Of a stretch of 64,000 bases of DNA, positions 45,400 through 57,522 are shown piece by piece (positions within the stretch are counted from its first letter, which is position 1; each line of letters opens with the position of its first letter). Source of the DNA: Nemertoderma westbladi (Eukaryota; Xenacoelomorpha; Nemertodermatida; Nemertodermatidae). The position numbers and the translations under genes were made by a program. The stretch covers positions 1 through 64,000 of the forward strand of contig JAUCBJ010004840.1 of the NCBI GenBank assembly GCA_032718475.1. The letters run 5' to 3'. The notes beneath the pieces were generated by a model, which was not told where the DNA came from, searched no databases, and was given only the letters and a program-made list of their open reading frames with translations.

Positions 45400-47034
45400 A
45401 TGGCTGAACCGTTGGGTAAGTTAAGGAAACGGAGAGCAGGTCATAAAGCAACCGCTACTCGTTTAATGGGAGATCTCCATGGCGAAATGTACTCAGATTT
45501 CACCAACCGTACATTACACGATGATGTCAATGTTGAAACTATAGAGGATTTATCCGAGGGATTGCGAAATCAGAGGGCGAAAATAGCTGAGTTGACTGAG
45601 GAGATTCAACATCTTGTAGAAGATGAAGATCAGTTAGTTACCGAAATCAATTCATCTGCTAAGGATGACATGCAGATAGGTTCCTTATTGCGTCGAGTAG
45701 ATAAGTTATTAGGTCTAAGTAATTCTGTAAGTCAGCATGGCCAAATCCACCCTTCTGATCACATCGGTTTTAATCCGGAAAATACTGGGTTAGATAGAAC
45801 CCAGATAGGAAATACGAGGCCTATGGGATTAACCCCTCAGAAGCTTCCAAACCTTAAACTTCCAAAATTTAGTGGCGATCCGATAGAATGGCCCAATTTC
45901 TGGGATCGATTTGAGGATGCAATACATAAGAGAACTGATCTAGCTGGAGCCACTAAATTTACGTATCTAGAAGGCCAACTCTCTGGTGAGGCTTCTTCTT
46001 TAGTAACAAACTTCCAGAGAAGTAATGATGATTATATTGAGGCCATTGAACTTCTTAGGACTACTTATGGTCAGAAAAAGTTAATTATGAGGGCTCGTCT
46101 CAATACTGTGTTCGATATGGAGTCTCCTAAAGCGACTTCGAAGGATTTAGCTTCATTTCGAGCAAATTATGAAGCGCAACTGCGTGGAATCAAACAGCTA
46201 GGAGGTAATGTGGAGGAATCTGGCTACGTATACGCCGAACTAATTCTTCGTAAGCTTCCTGCTTCAGTTCGTAGTAATATAAATAGGGCCGCTCGCTCCA
46301 CTTATTGGACGCTTGAGGAGTTACGGGTAGCTCTAAATGATGAAATCGAACAGTTAAGGTCTACTGAGTCACAAAGTACTTACCTAAAACCTCATAATAA
46401 CTATGGTAGTAAATTTAAAAGCGATAGTAGAAATTCATCAGCCAATTCTTTGGGTTCTGAAACTGGAGGAACACTTGGCTCTTTCAGCACGACAGCAAGT
46501 ACACCATTCGATAGGAAACGCAGACCGGTTTCCTGTTATCTATGTAAGGCAGATCATCCTGCCCGATTGTGTGACCAGTATAAGACTCCAAATCTTAAAT
46601 TAGCTCGAGTTAGAGAATTGCGTTTATGTACAAGATGTCTTAGACATAGACATTCAGAAGGTAAACCATGTCTCAGTGAGGAAGGTTGTCAAGTATGTAG
46701 GAAGGGTCACCATACCATTCTCCATTTGGATTCTAAACCAAATCCTAGTACAGTTGCAGCTATTACATCTGATACAGGGGATGTTTGTTTGGCAACTTCG
46801 GGTGGATCTACATTACTTCCTACCGCAATCTGTCCTATAAGATTCCTAAATGATGGGAAGGAGGATGATTACTCTGTTCGTACAATTCTCGATCAAGCTG
46901 CACAACGTACTTTTATACTCCGTCGAATTGTCAAGGCATTAGGATTGGAGACAATTAATAAAGTTTCATCTTATTATGACGATATTAGTGAGTCTTCAAA
47001 GTCTGAGTGCAGTTCTGGAAGTGAAAGTTTTTAG
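45400..47034 (+). CDS. BEL/Pao Gag polyprotein ending in a truncated protease
   Basis: The 544-residue protein has a coiled-coil-like N-terminus (LRNQRAKIAELTEEIQHL), then at about 145-320 the Pao Gag domain (DUF1759) starting LPNLKLPKFSGDPIEWPNFW and including YLEGQLSGEASSLV. At about 380-450 Cys/His knuckles follow (CYLCKADHPARLC, CTRCLRHRHSEGKPC, CQVCRKGHH). It then enters the aspartic protease region (TILDQAAQRTFILRRIVKAL), where the usual LDxGS-type motif reads LDQAA, and stops after an acidic Ser-rich tail. Gag packages element RNA. ATG at 45400 is the first in frame after the 405-bp leader. The short tail and missing pol show an internal deletion. Confidence 0.9.
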   Translation: MAEPLGKLRKRRAGHKATATRLMGDLHGEMYSDFTNRTLHDDVNVETIEDLSEGLRNQRAKIAELTEEIQHLVEDEDQLVTEINSSAKDDMQIGSLLRRVDKLLGLSNSVSQHGQIHPSDHIGFNPENTGLDRTQIGNTRPMGLTPQKLPNLKLPKFSGDPIEWPNFWDRFEDAIHKRTDLAGATKFTYLEGQLSGEASSLVTNFQRSNDDYIEAIELLRTTYGQKKLIMRARLNTVFDMESPKATSKDLASFRANYEAQLRGIKQLGGNVEESGYVYAELILRKLPASVRSNINRAARSTYWTLEELRVALNDEIEQLRSTESQSTYLKPHNNYGSKFKSDSRNSSANSLGSETGGTLGSFSTTASTPFDRKRRPVSCYLCKADHPARLCDQYKTPNLKLARVRELRLCTRCLRHRHSEGKPCLSEEGCQVCRKGHHTILHLDSKPNPSTVAAITSDTGDVCLATSGGSTLLPTAICPIRFLNDGKEDDYSVRTILDQAAQRTFILRRIVKALGLETINKVSSYYDDISESSKSECSSGSESF

Positions 47035-47149
47035 TAACAAATGACGGATTTGTAGTTAGTTAATATGTATTGTTCAGTAATTGTTATTTACGAAAGATGT
47101 TTGTAATAATTTTAGTTTATATTATTTGCAACTGTACCCAATTGATTAT

Positions 47150-47164
47150 TTTTGGGCGGGAGAA
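47150..47164 (+). promoter_or_regulatory. Polypurine tract before the 3' LTR
   Basis: TTTTGGGCGGGAGAA abuts TGTAATAAAG of the 3' LTR; a purine-rich run in this position primes plus-strand DNA synthesis in LTR elements. Confidence 0.7.
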
Positions 47165-47435
47165 TGTAATAAAGTTATTACAGTAGATTTATACTATTTT
47201 ATACTGTATACTTCTTTTGGTGAAGGTTTACTACCGGGACAGTGCTGATAGATGATTATTGATTGAGAGACAAGCCAGCAAGCAGATTATTATATATTTA
47301 GTATTGTCTGACAGCTGACCCCTTTTTCTTGCTGCTTTAGCTGACTGCCGGATGCAGTCAGCATTATGTTCGACTGAAGGCTGACTGTTGGATACAGTCA
47401 GCACTTATATATTTGGTGTGCGTATATTCCGCACA
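47165..47435 (+). repeat. 3' LTR of the BEL/Pao element
   Basis: 271 bp, apparently identical to 44724-44994. The minisatellite resumes directly after it with TCTATCCTACGCAG. Confidence 0.9.
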
Positions 47436-48655
47436 TCTATCCTACGCAGTCTGTTATTGGCCCCATGTAGGCTCACACACTACACAGGTATCGTACGCAG
47501 TCTGTTATTGGCCGCATGTAGACATAAACACATCTCTCCTACACAGTCTGTTATTGGCCCCATGTAGGCTCACACACTACACAGGTATCGTACGCAGTCT
47601 GTTATTGGCCGCATGTAGACATAAACACATCTCTCCTACACAGTCTGTTATTGACCCCATGTAGGCTCACACACTACACAGGTATCGTACGCAGTCTGTT
47701 ATTGGCCGCATGTAGACATAAACACATCTCTCCTACGCAGTCTGTTATTGGCCCCATGTAGGCTCACACACTACACAGGTATCGTACGCAGTCTGTTATT
47801 GGCCGCATGTAGACATAAACACATCTCTCCTACACAGTCTGTTATTGGCCCCATGTAGGCTCACACACTACACAGGTATCGTACGCAGTCTGTTATTGGC
47901 CGCATGTAGACATAAACACATCTCTCCTACGCAGTCTGTTATTGGCCCCATGTAGGCTCACACACTACACAGGTCTCGTACGCAGTCTGTTATTGGCCCC
48001 ATGATGGCCCACACACTACACAGGTCTCGTACGCAGTCTGTTATTGGCCCCATGATGGCCCACACACTACACAGGTATCGTACGCAGTCTGTTATTGGCC
48101 CCATGTAGGCTCACACACTACACAGGTCTCGTACGCAGTCTGTTATTGGCCGCATGTAGACATAAACACATCTCTCCTACACAGTCTGTTATTGGCCCCA
48201 TGTAGGCTCACACACTACACAGGTATCGTACGCAGTCTGTTATTGGCCGCATGTAGACATAAACACATCTCTCCTACGCAGTCTGTTATTGACCCCATGT
48301 AGGCCCACACACTACACAGGTATCGTACGCAGTCTGTTATTGGCCGCATGTAGACATAAACACATCTCTCCTACACAGTCTGTTATTGACCCCATGTAGG
48401 CTCACACACTACACAGGTATCGTACGCAGTCTGTTATTGGCCGCATGTAGACATAAACACATCTCTCCTACGCAGTCTGTTATTGACCCCATGTAGGCCC
48501 ACACACTACACATCTCTCCTACACAGTCTGTTACTGACACCATGTAGACCTACACACAGCTCTCCTACACAGTCTGTTACTGACACCATGTAGACCTACA
48601 CACAGCTCTCCTACACCGTCTGTCACTGACACCATATAGACCTACACACAGCTCT
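47436..48655. repeat. 51-bp minisatellite, right block (dimeric units)
   Basis: Continuation of the array at 43500-44723, mostly as the dimer of about 96 bp (TCGTACGCAGTCTG unit plus ATAAACACATCTCTCCTAC unit). The last units from about 48520 are shorter and more diverged (CTACACACAGCTCTCCTACA). Confidence 0.93.
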
Positions 48656-49160
48656 ACTACACACATGCAGTTTTACGATCTGTTGATTAAAGTAGATGTA
48701 ACGGTTTCATTACAGGAGGTCTCTATTGTGATATATCTCGTACGATCTCGTACGGATCTTGTACGACGCAGAATATCGATTGAAAGTTTGAATATTGTTG
48801 TGTACCCAATAATGTTAATGTTGTTCTTTACTTTACACGTATCAGTCGAATCTCCTTTATGAAATCATCGTTTCACTCAAATTGTATGTAATAGTAATTA
48901 CCTTTTTTTAGCCTTTTTTCTCTGTAAGATTGCATGAGATTACATTACGGATCGCTCGGAATATTTCTCGGTCCACTTAAGGTCTAGTAGCTATTTGTTT
49001 TTATATAATTTTCTCCATAAAATGGCCTTAAACATACTTTTAATAAACTTCCATTCTCGTTATATATTACCTTTTCACTTGGTTTGTCTAATAGTATATC
49101 CATTACGTCCAGGAAAACAGCGTATTGCGTTTATTGACTTGTGATACGTATTTCCGTTAT
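48656..49160. other. Spacer between two arrays
   Basis: No gene is recognised; one small open frame (48665-48862) is unsupported. Confidence 0.5.
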
Positions 49161-49164
49161 ACAA

Positions 49165-51513
49165 CAGTGCTAGAACACGGCACTGCCGCCGGTTATATAA
49201 CAGTGCTAGAACACGGCACTGCCGCCGGTTATATAACAGTGCTAGCACACGGCACTGCCGCCAGTTAAATAACAGTGCTAGCACACGGCACTGCCGCCAG
49301 TTATATAACAGTGCTAGCACACGGCACTGCCGCCAGTTATATAACAGTGCTAGCACATGGCAAGGCCGCCAGTTATATAACAGTGCTAGCACACGGCACT
49401 GCCGCCAGTTATATAACAGTGCTAGCACACGGCACTGCCGCCAGTTATATAACAGTGCTAGCACACGGCACTGCCGCCAGTTATATAACAGTGCTAGCAC
49501 ACGTCACTGCCGCCAGTTATATAACAGTGCTAGCACACGGCACTGCCGCCAGTTATATAACAGTGCTAGCACACGGCACTGCCGCCAGTTATATAACAGT
49601 GCTAGCACACGGCACTGCCGCCAGTTATATAACAGTGCTAGCACACGGCACTGCCGCCAGTTATATAACAGTGCTAGCACACGGCACTGCCGCCAGTTAA
49701 ATAACAGTGCTAGCACACGGCACTGCCGCCAGTTATATAACAGTGCTAGCACACGGCACTGTCGCCAGTTATATAACAGTGCTAGCACACGGCACTGCCG
49801 CCAGTTATATAACAGTGCTAGCACACGTCACTGTCGCCAGTTAAATTACAGTGCTAGCACACGGCACTGCCGCCAGTTAAATAACAGTGCTAGCACACGG
49901 CACTGTCGCCAGTTAAATTACAGTGCTAGCACACGGCACTGCCGCCAGTTAAATAACAGTGCTAGCACACGGCACTGCCGCCAGTTATATAACAGTGCTA
50001 GCACACGGCACTGCCACCAGTTATATAACAGTGCTAGCACACGGCACTGCCGCCAGTTATATAACAGTGCTAGCACACGGCACTGCCGCCAGTTATATAA
50101 CAGTGCTAGCACACGGCACTGCCGCCAGTTATATAACAGTGCTAGCACAGCTCACGGCACTGCCGCCAGTTAAATTACAGTGCTAGCACATGGCACTGCC
50201 GCCAGTTAAATAACAGTGCTAGCACACGGCACTGTCGCCAGTTAAATTACAGTGCTAGCACACGGCACTGCCGCCAGTTAAATAACAGTGCTAGTACACG
50301 GCACTGTCGCCAGTTAAATTACAGTGCTAGCACACGGCACTGCCGCCAGTTAAATAACAGTGCTAGCAGACGGCACTGCCGCCAGTTATATAACAGTGCT
50401 AGCACACGGCACTGCCGCCAGTTATATAACAGTGCTAACACAGCACACGGCACTGCCGCCAGTTAAATAACAGTGCTAGCACAGCACACGGCACTGCCGC
50501 CAGTTATATAACAGTGCTAGCACACGGCACTGCCGCCAGTTATATAACAGTGCTAGCACACGGCACTGCCGCCAGTTATATAACAGTGCTAACACAGCAC
50601 ACGGCACTGCCGCCAGTTAAATAACAGTGCTAGCACACGGCACTGCCGCCATTTATATAACAGTGCTAACACAGCACACGTCACTGCCGCCAGTTAAATA
50701 ACAGTGCTAGCACACGGCACTGCCGCCAGTTATATAACAGTGCTAGCACACGGCACTGCCGCCAGTTATATAACAGTGCTAGCACACGGCACTGCCGCCA
50801 GTTATATAACAGTGCTAGCACACGGCACTGCCGCCAGTTATATAACAGTGCTAGCACAGCACACGGCACTGCCGCCAGTTAAATAACAGTGCTAGCACAG
50901 CACAAGGCACTGCCGCCAGTTATACAACAGTGCTAGCACACGGCACTGCCTCCAGTTATATAACAGTGCTAACACAGCACACGGCACTGCCGCCAGTTAA
51001 ATAACAGTGCTAGCACACGGCATTGCCGCCAGTTATATAACAGTGCTAGCACACGGCACTGCCGCCAGTTATATAACAGTGCTAGCACACGGCACTGCCG
51101 CCAGTTATATAACAGTGCTAGCACACGGCACTGCCGCCAGTTATATGACAGTGCTAGCACACGGCACTGTCGCCAGTTATATAACAGTGCTAGCACATGG
51201 CACTGCCGCCGGTTATATAACAGTGCTAGCCCACGGCACTGCCGCCAGTTAAATAACAGTGCTAGCACAGCACACGGCACTGCCGCCAGTTATACAACAG
51301 TGCTAGCACACGGCACTGCCGCCAGCTATATAACAGTGCTAGCACACGTCACTGCCGCCAGTTAAATAACAGTGCTAGCACACGGCACTGCCGCCAGTTA
51401 TATAACAGTGCTAGCACAGCACACGGCTCTGCCGCCAGTTATATAACAGTGCTAGCACATGGCACTGCCGCCAGTTATATAACAGTGCTAGCACAGCACA
51501 CGGCACTGCCGCA
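49165..51513. repeat. 36-bp palindrome-bearing minisatellite (about 64 units)
   Basis: Units of GCCAGTTATATAACAGTGCT plus AGCACACGGCACTGCC. Each contains two perfect 10-bp palindromes, GTTATATAAC and GTGCTAGCAC. Variants include GTTAAATAAC, GTCGCC and units with an extra AGCACAGCACACGG. As 36 is a multiple of three, 12-residue repeat frames are open on both strands (up to 141 codons); there is no sign of a gene. Confidence 0.95.
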
Positions 51514-51519
51514 ATTGTA

Positions 51520-54240
51520 AAAATCATTTTTAGTTAAATTTTCTGGTTAGGAACATTATTTAGTTGCCATTGTTTGACTGCCATCCTCGTATTTGTAGAA
51601 ATAAAGATCCTATAAAGCGGGGATTATAAATCATATAAATAGCAATTCTGCTCAGTTCCTTCATTACAAGTTATTTCATACATTACCTTATAGCAATATT
51701 GTTATATTTTAAACGAGACGAGGCGAAAAACCCATGTCCCGGCCGAAGGCCGGGTGGTTTTAACCACTACCTAACACTACCTCTGCCTCGCCTACATAAT
51801 AATTTCATCCAAAATACCAGAAGTGTACGGTGTGGCCGAGATAGGGTATAAGGGAGCATATTGGGGGATTAGTTGTCTAAAAAAAAAATTGGGCCCGATC
51901 CGACTGGTGGTTTTCGAGTTATAAGCGATTTAAAATTAAACAATTTGAATTTCCCGCCAAAATTGACATTTCGTTTTTAGCCAAACTGGCAATACCTGGG
52001 GAAACGGCGATGCTTGGATCGCGTAGGGGGTATATGGTTTACTCCAGCCACATCTTTTTTCTAAGCGATCCGATGCGGGGGGTCTCGATCGGGCCAAGGT
52101 CAAACACGATCTTTTTGATCTTTCGCGAAATACACCTAGAAGGAGTGGGAATTTCGGAAAAGTTACAAACTACAAAATGTTCCTTACCCCCGAATTATGG
52201 TTGACGGACCCAATAAAAAACGGTCTACGGGGCCAACGAAGGTCGCCGATTGGCCGATAATATTTTCGCCTATTACTACGGGAAGGATTCGTTTAAAGTA
52301 AAAACATGTACAAGAGATATGGTCGGGAGGCTCGAGATCTATCCAACGGAAGCGGTCCCAGAATCGTAAATTAAGATGTTCTCGAGTTATGGAGGAAAAT
52401 CAATTAGTCGTTAAAAAATGCAGTAATTAGTAATTAGCGCTAATTAAGAATGATTTATTGATGGAATATCGAAATTAATGCTGCCAATCGATGGGAAACA
52501 ATGAGAGGAGCTCGTCAATTTTTTAAATTTTCAAAAAGACCCAGCGGAAGCTGAGATAAATGGATTTTCGTAAAATCGGGTCCCCGACTGCCAAGTGGAA
52601 TATCAGAGGAGAATCGCGACCTTCAGGAAGTAGGCGATAATATACCAAAAAGGCAAAACGAGTGATATTGATTTAAAATTAGGAACTTTTTGGTCGAAAC
52701 GGGTTCGCTATTGGGTGATATACATAATTTTAGTCAATTTGCCCAAATGGGTCATTTTTATGATCTTTGAGCATGATCAATATGATCTTTGGCCTAAAGC
52801 ATCTAATAAGGTTAATTAAATATTTTATAATAATTAAAATATTATATGCAAAGCATTAGGGGCATTGCCAGATGTACTTTAAATTTTATCTTTTAAATTT
52901 CAAACCCTGGTTCACCCAGCCATGCAATGGCTGGGTGAACCTCCAAAATATTAAACGGCCTAATTGAAAAAGCCCTTAAATACATTTTAGGGTGGTGGGT
53001 GGGGATGTGGTTAGCTCTTGAGTGTAATTATTGAATTCGACGGAGTTTGTTATAAAAGCATATTGTAAATCGTTATAAATTTCTGGGTTGTAACTAGTAA
53101 TTGGAATGCCTAAAGAATCTTATATTTAAATGTATTAGGGTGCTCACCAGTAGAATGAATACAAGTTCTATATTAAAAAAAATTGTCCAAAAAATACAAG
53201 ATAGCGCCAGCGTTAAAGACGAAAGTATTTTTTCTATTTTCTTAGAATAAAAGTTCAAGATGAAAGCTATTTTATTAGAATAAAAGTTCCATTAATAATA
53301 AAATTGTATAAAAAAAAATAAAAAATTTAAATCAAGTTAAAAATAAAATAGATAGGTTTTTAGGTCAACTGGATTACAAGAGGGAGAAAGAGAACAAGTT
53401 ATCTTTAAGAAGTGGAATATTAATTGTGGAGTAAAGTGTAAAGGATTGCCGTAGGATGGTTGAGCTTTCCTGGGATGTGGGAAGACATATCGTTTTCTCA
53501 CATGTATTGAGGCTATACTCGCGGAATTCTTGCTTGTTTAAATTTTAATTGTAATTTTATAAAGCCATTGAAATGATATATTTGGGAGGCACTTTACTAT
53601 GGATATGGAATAACAACACCCACGCATGTTTGAAACTCATTATAAAATTGGCTTAATCAGGATTCACACGTGCAATAGTGGTATTCCTGAATTCCGTTAG
53701 TGAGTAGCATATATCAGTACTATTATATAGCCCAAGGCCCCAGCTCTCGTACTCTCGTAATGCGTCATTATTTAATATTTTTAAATCGTGTGGGCGAAGC
53801 TAAATAAAATGCCATAATTGTTGTCCTGTAACACGCAGGATTCTGAAATAATTGTCCGCCCCCCAAGTATAGACCCATATTGTAAAAGGAGTCCGACACA
53901 GATTCTCTGTCTGCCGTAAATGTCATGTAGCCGTGTAACCGTGTATCGAGAATTTTTGTCAAAATAAAAGTGCGTTATTCATTTGGACCAGAAAAAAATT
54001 CTGTGTCTCATAGGTAAGTCTTTAACCAATCAGAAACGAGGAAATTTAGTTAGTTGGTCGCCAAAACCGTGTATCTGCACTCATGTGCTATAGTATTTTT
54101 TAGACCAAAACCAAATATGTACTCTTTTTAGGCCAAAACCGTCCATCACCAGGAATGCTGGGTTTTGGGCTGGAAATTGTTTAACTAACTTAAGTGATTA
54201 ATACTAAAACCATGTATCGTTAATATAGTGTAGTACTAAC
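51520..54240. other. Non-coding stretch with two short hairpins
   Basis: No supported gene or identifiable element is seen. A perfect 15-bp stem with a 3-nt loop lies at 52909-52941 (GGTTCACCCAGCCAT, loop GCA, then its reverse). A 7-bp GC stem CCCGGCC-GAA-GGCCGGG lies near 51738. CCAAAACCGT recurs at 54062 and 54135. Confidence 0.45.
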
Positions 54241-54241
54241 G

Positions 54242-57200
54242 TAGTGGGGTGCGGCTAGTGGTGGCGGCGGCTGTGTGGAACAGGTAGTGGGGTCGGCTAG
54301 TGGTGACGGCTGCGTGGAACAGGTAGTGGGTGCGGCTAGTGGTGGCAGCTGTGTGGAACAGATAGTGGGGTCGGCTAGTGGTGGCGGCTGTATGGAACAG
54401 GTAGTGGGGTCGGACAGTGGTGGCGGCTGTGGGGAACAGGTAGTGGGTGCGGCTAGTGGTGGCAGCTGTGTGGAACAGATAGTGGGGTCGGCTAGTGGTG
54501 GCGGCTGTATGGAACAGGTAGTGGGGTCGGACAGTGGTGGCGGCTGTGGGGAACAGGTAGTGGGTGCGGCTAGTGGTGGCGGCTGTGTGGAACAGGTAGT
54601 GGGTGCGGCTAGTGGTGGCGGCTGTATGGAACAGGTAGTGGGGTCGTATAGTGGTGGCGGCTGTGTGGAACAGGTAGTGGGTGTGGCTAGTGGTGGCGGC
54701 TGTATGGAACAGGTAGTGGGTGCGGCTAGTGGTGGCGGGTTTGTGGAACAGGTATTAGGTGTGGCTAGTGATGGTGGCGGTATGGAATAGGTAGTGGGTG
54801 CGACTAGTGGTGGCGGCTGTGTGGAACAGGTAGTGGGGTTGGATAGTGGTGGCGGCTGTGTGGAACAGGTAGTGGGTGCGGCTAGTGGTGGCGGCTGTAT
54901 GGAACAGGTAGAGGGATCGGATAGTGGTGGCGGCTGTGTGGAACAGATAGTGGGTGCGGCTAGTGGTGGCGGCTGTATGGAACAGGTAGTGGGGTCGGAT
55001 AGTGGTGGCGGGTGTGTGGAACAGGTAGAGGGGTCGGATAGTGGTGGCGGCTGTGTGGAACAGGTAGTGAGTGCGGCTAGTGGTGGCAGCTGTGTGGAAC
55101 AGATAGTGGGGTGTGGCTAGTGGTGGCGGCTGTATGGAACAGGTAGTGGGTGCGGCTAGTGGTGGCGGCTGTATGGAACAGGTAGAGGGGTCGGATAGTG
55201 GTGGCGGGTGTGTGGAACAGGTAGTGGGGTCGGATAGTGGTGGCGGGTGTGTGGAACAGGTAGTGGGTGCGGCTAGTGGTGGCGGGTGTGTGGAACAGGT
55301 AGTGGGGTCGCATAGTGGTGGCGGGTGTGTGGAACAGGTAGTGGGTGCGGCTAGTGGTGGCGGCTGTATGGGACAGGTAGAGGGTGCGGCTATTGGTGGC
55401 GGCTGTATGGAACAGGTAGAGGGGTCGGATAGTGGTGGCGGGTGTGTGGAACAGGTAGTGGGGTCGGATAGTGGTGGCGGGTTTGTGGAACAGGTAGTGG
55501 GTGCGGCTCGTGGTGGCGGGTGTGTGAAACAGGTAGTGGGGTCGGATAGTGGTGGCGGGTGTGTGGTACAGGTAGTGGGTGCGGCTAGTGGTGGCGGGTT
55601 TGTGGAACAGGTAGTGGGTGCGGCTAGTGGTGGCGGGTGTGTGAAACAGGTAGTGGGGTCGGATAGTGGTGGCGGGCGTGTGGAACAGGTAGTGGGGTCG
55701 GATAGTGGTGGCGGCTGCGTGGAACAGGTAGTGGCTGCGGCTAGTGGTGGCGGGTGTGTGGAACAGGTAGTGGGTGCGTCTAGTGGTGGCAGCTGTGTGG
55801 AACAGGTAGTGGGGTCGGATAGTGGTGGCGGGTGTGTGGAACAGGTAGTGGGTGCGGCTAGTGGTGGCGGGTGTGTGGAACAGGTAGTGGGGTCGCATAG
55901 TGGTGGCGGGTGTGTGGAACAGGTAGTGGGTGCGGCTAGTGGTGGCGGGTGTATGGAACATGTAGTGGGTGCGGCTAGTGGTGGCGGGTGTGTGGAACAG
56001 GAAGTGGGGTCGGATAGTGGTGGCGGGTGTGTGGAACAGGTAGTGGGGTCGGATAGTGGTGGCGGCTGTGTGGAACAGGTAGTGGGGTCGGATAGTGGTG
56101 GCGGGTGTGTGGAACAGGTAGTGGGTGGGGCTAGTGGTGGCGGCTGTATGGAACAGGTAGAGGGGTCGGATAGTGGTGGCGGGTGTGTGGAACAGGTAGT
56201 GGGGTCGGATAGTGGTGGCGGGTGTGTGGAACAGGTTGTGGGTGCGGCTAGTGGTGACGGGTTTGTGGAACAGGTAGTGGGTGCGGCTAGTGGTGGCGGG
56301 TGTGTGGAACAGGTAGTGGGTGCGGCTAGTGGTGGCAGCTGTGTGGAACAGGTAGTGGGGTCGGATAGTGGTGGCGGGTGTGTGGAACAGGTAGTGGGTG
56401 CGGCTAGTGTTGGCGGGTGTGTGGAACAAGTAGTGGGGTCGCATAGTGGTGGCGGGTGTGTGGAACAGGTAGTGGGTGCGGCTAGTGGTGGCGGCTGTGT
56501 GGAACAGGTAGTGGGGTCGGATAGTGGTGGCGGCTGTGTGGAACAGGTAGTGGGGTCGGATAGTGGTGGCGGGTGTGTGGAACAGGTAGTGGGGTCGGAT
56601 AGTGGTGGCGGCTGTGTGGAACAGGTAGTGGGGTCGGATAGTGGTGGCGGCTGTGTGGAACAGGTAGTGGGGTCGGATAGTGGTGGCGGCTGTGTGGAAC
56701 AGGTAGTTGGGTCGGATAGTGGTGGCGGGTGTGTGGAACAGGTAGTGGGTGCGGCTAGTGGTGGCGGGTGTGTGGAACAGGTAGTGGGTGCGGCTAGTGG
56801 TGGCGGCTGTGTGGAACAGGTAATGGGTGCGGCTAGTGGTGGCGCGTTTGTGGTACAGGTAGTGGGATCGGATAGTGGTGGCGGCTGTGTGGAACAGGTA
56901 GTGGGGTCGGATAGTGGTGGCGGCTGTATGGAACAGGTAGTGGGGTCGGATAGTGGTGACGGCTGTGTGGAACAGGTAGTGGGGTCGGATAGTGGTGGTG
57001 GCTGTGTGGAATAGGTAGTGGGGTCGGATAGTGGTGACGGCTGTGTGGAACAGGTAGTGGGGTCGGATAGTGGTGGCGGCTGTGTGGAATAGGTAGTGGG
57101 GTCGGATAGTGGTGACGGCTGTGTGGAACAGGTAGTGGGGTCGGATAGTGGTGACGGCTGTGTGGAACAGGTAGTGGGGTCGGATAGTGGTGGCGGCTGT

Positions 57201-57520
57201 ATGGAACAGGTAGTGGGGTCGGATAGTGGTGGCGGCTGTATGGAACAGGTAGTGGGATCGGATAGTGGTGGCGGCTGTGTGGAACAGGTAGTGGGTGCGG
57301 CTAGTAGTGGCGGGTGTGTGGAACAGGTAGTGGGGTCGGATAGTGGTAGCGGCTGTGTGGAACAGGTATTGGGGTCGGATAGTGGTGGCGGCTGTATGGA
57401 AAGGTAGTGGGATCGGATAGTGGTGGCGGCTGTGTGGAACAGGTAGTGGGGTCGGATAGTGGTGGCGGCTGTATGGAACAGGTAGTGGGGTCGGATAGTG
57501 GTGGCGGGTGTGTGAAACAA
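54242..57520. repeat. 39-bp minisatellite (about 84 units)
   Basis: Units of GGTAGTGGGGTCGGATAGTG plus GTGGCGGCTGTGTGGAACA. The 39-bp length keeps frames open on both strands: a Gly/Ser/Cys-rich 13-residue repeat on the plus strand (up to 633 codons) and a Pro/Thr/Ser/Cys-rich one on the minus strand (978 codons, 54755-57691). Neither has unique flanking coding sequence of its own; the antisense start lies inside LINE A. I treat both as artefacts. Confidence 0.93.
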
Positions 57521-57522
57521 TC

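Larger units (their letters stand above)
44724..47435 (+). mobile_element. Gag-only BEL/Pao LTR retrotransposon
   Basis: Complete element with two 271-bp LTRs, a primer-binding site, one intact gag-type ORF and a polypurine tract, inserted in the 51-bp array. No reverse transcriptase, RNase H or integrase sequence is present in the 130 bp between the ORF stop and the 3' LTR. It must move, if at all, with enzymes from a full-length relative. The LTR identity indicates a young insertion. Confidence 0.88.

Noticed and set aside
49165-51513. Regularly spaced palindromic repeats suggestive of a CRISPR array
   Set aside because: Units are directly contiguous without unique spacers and the context is a eukaryotic genome; it is a minisatellite.
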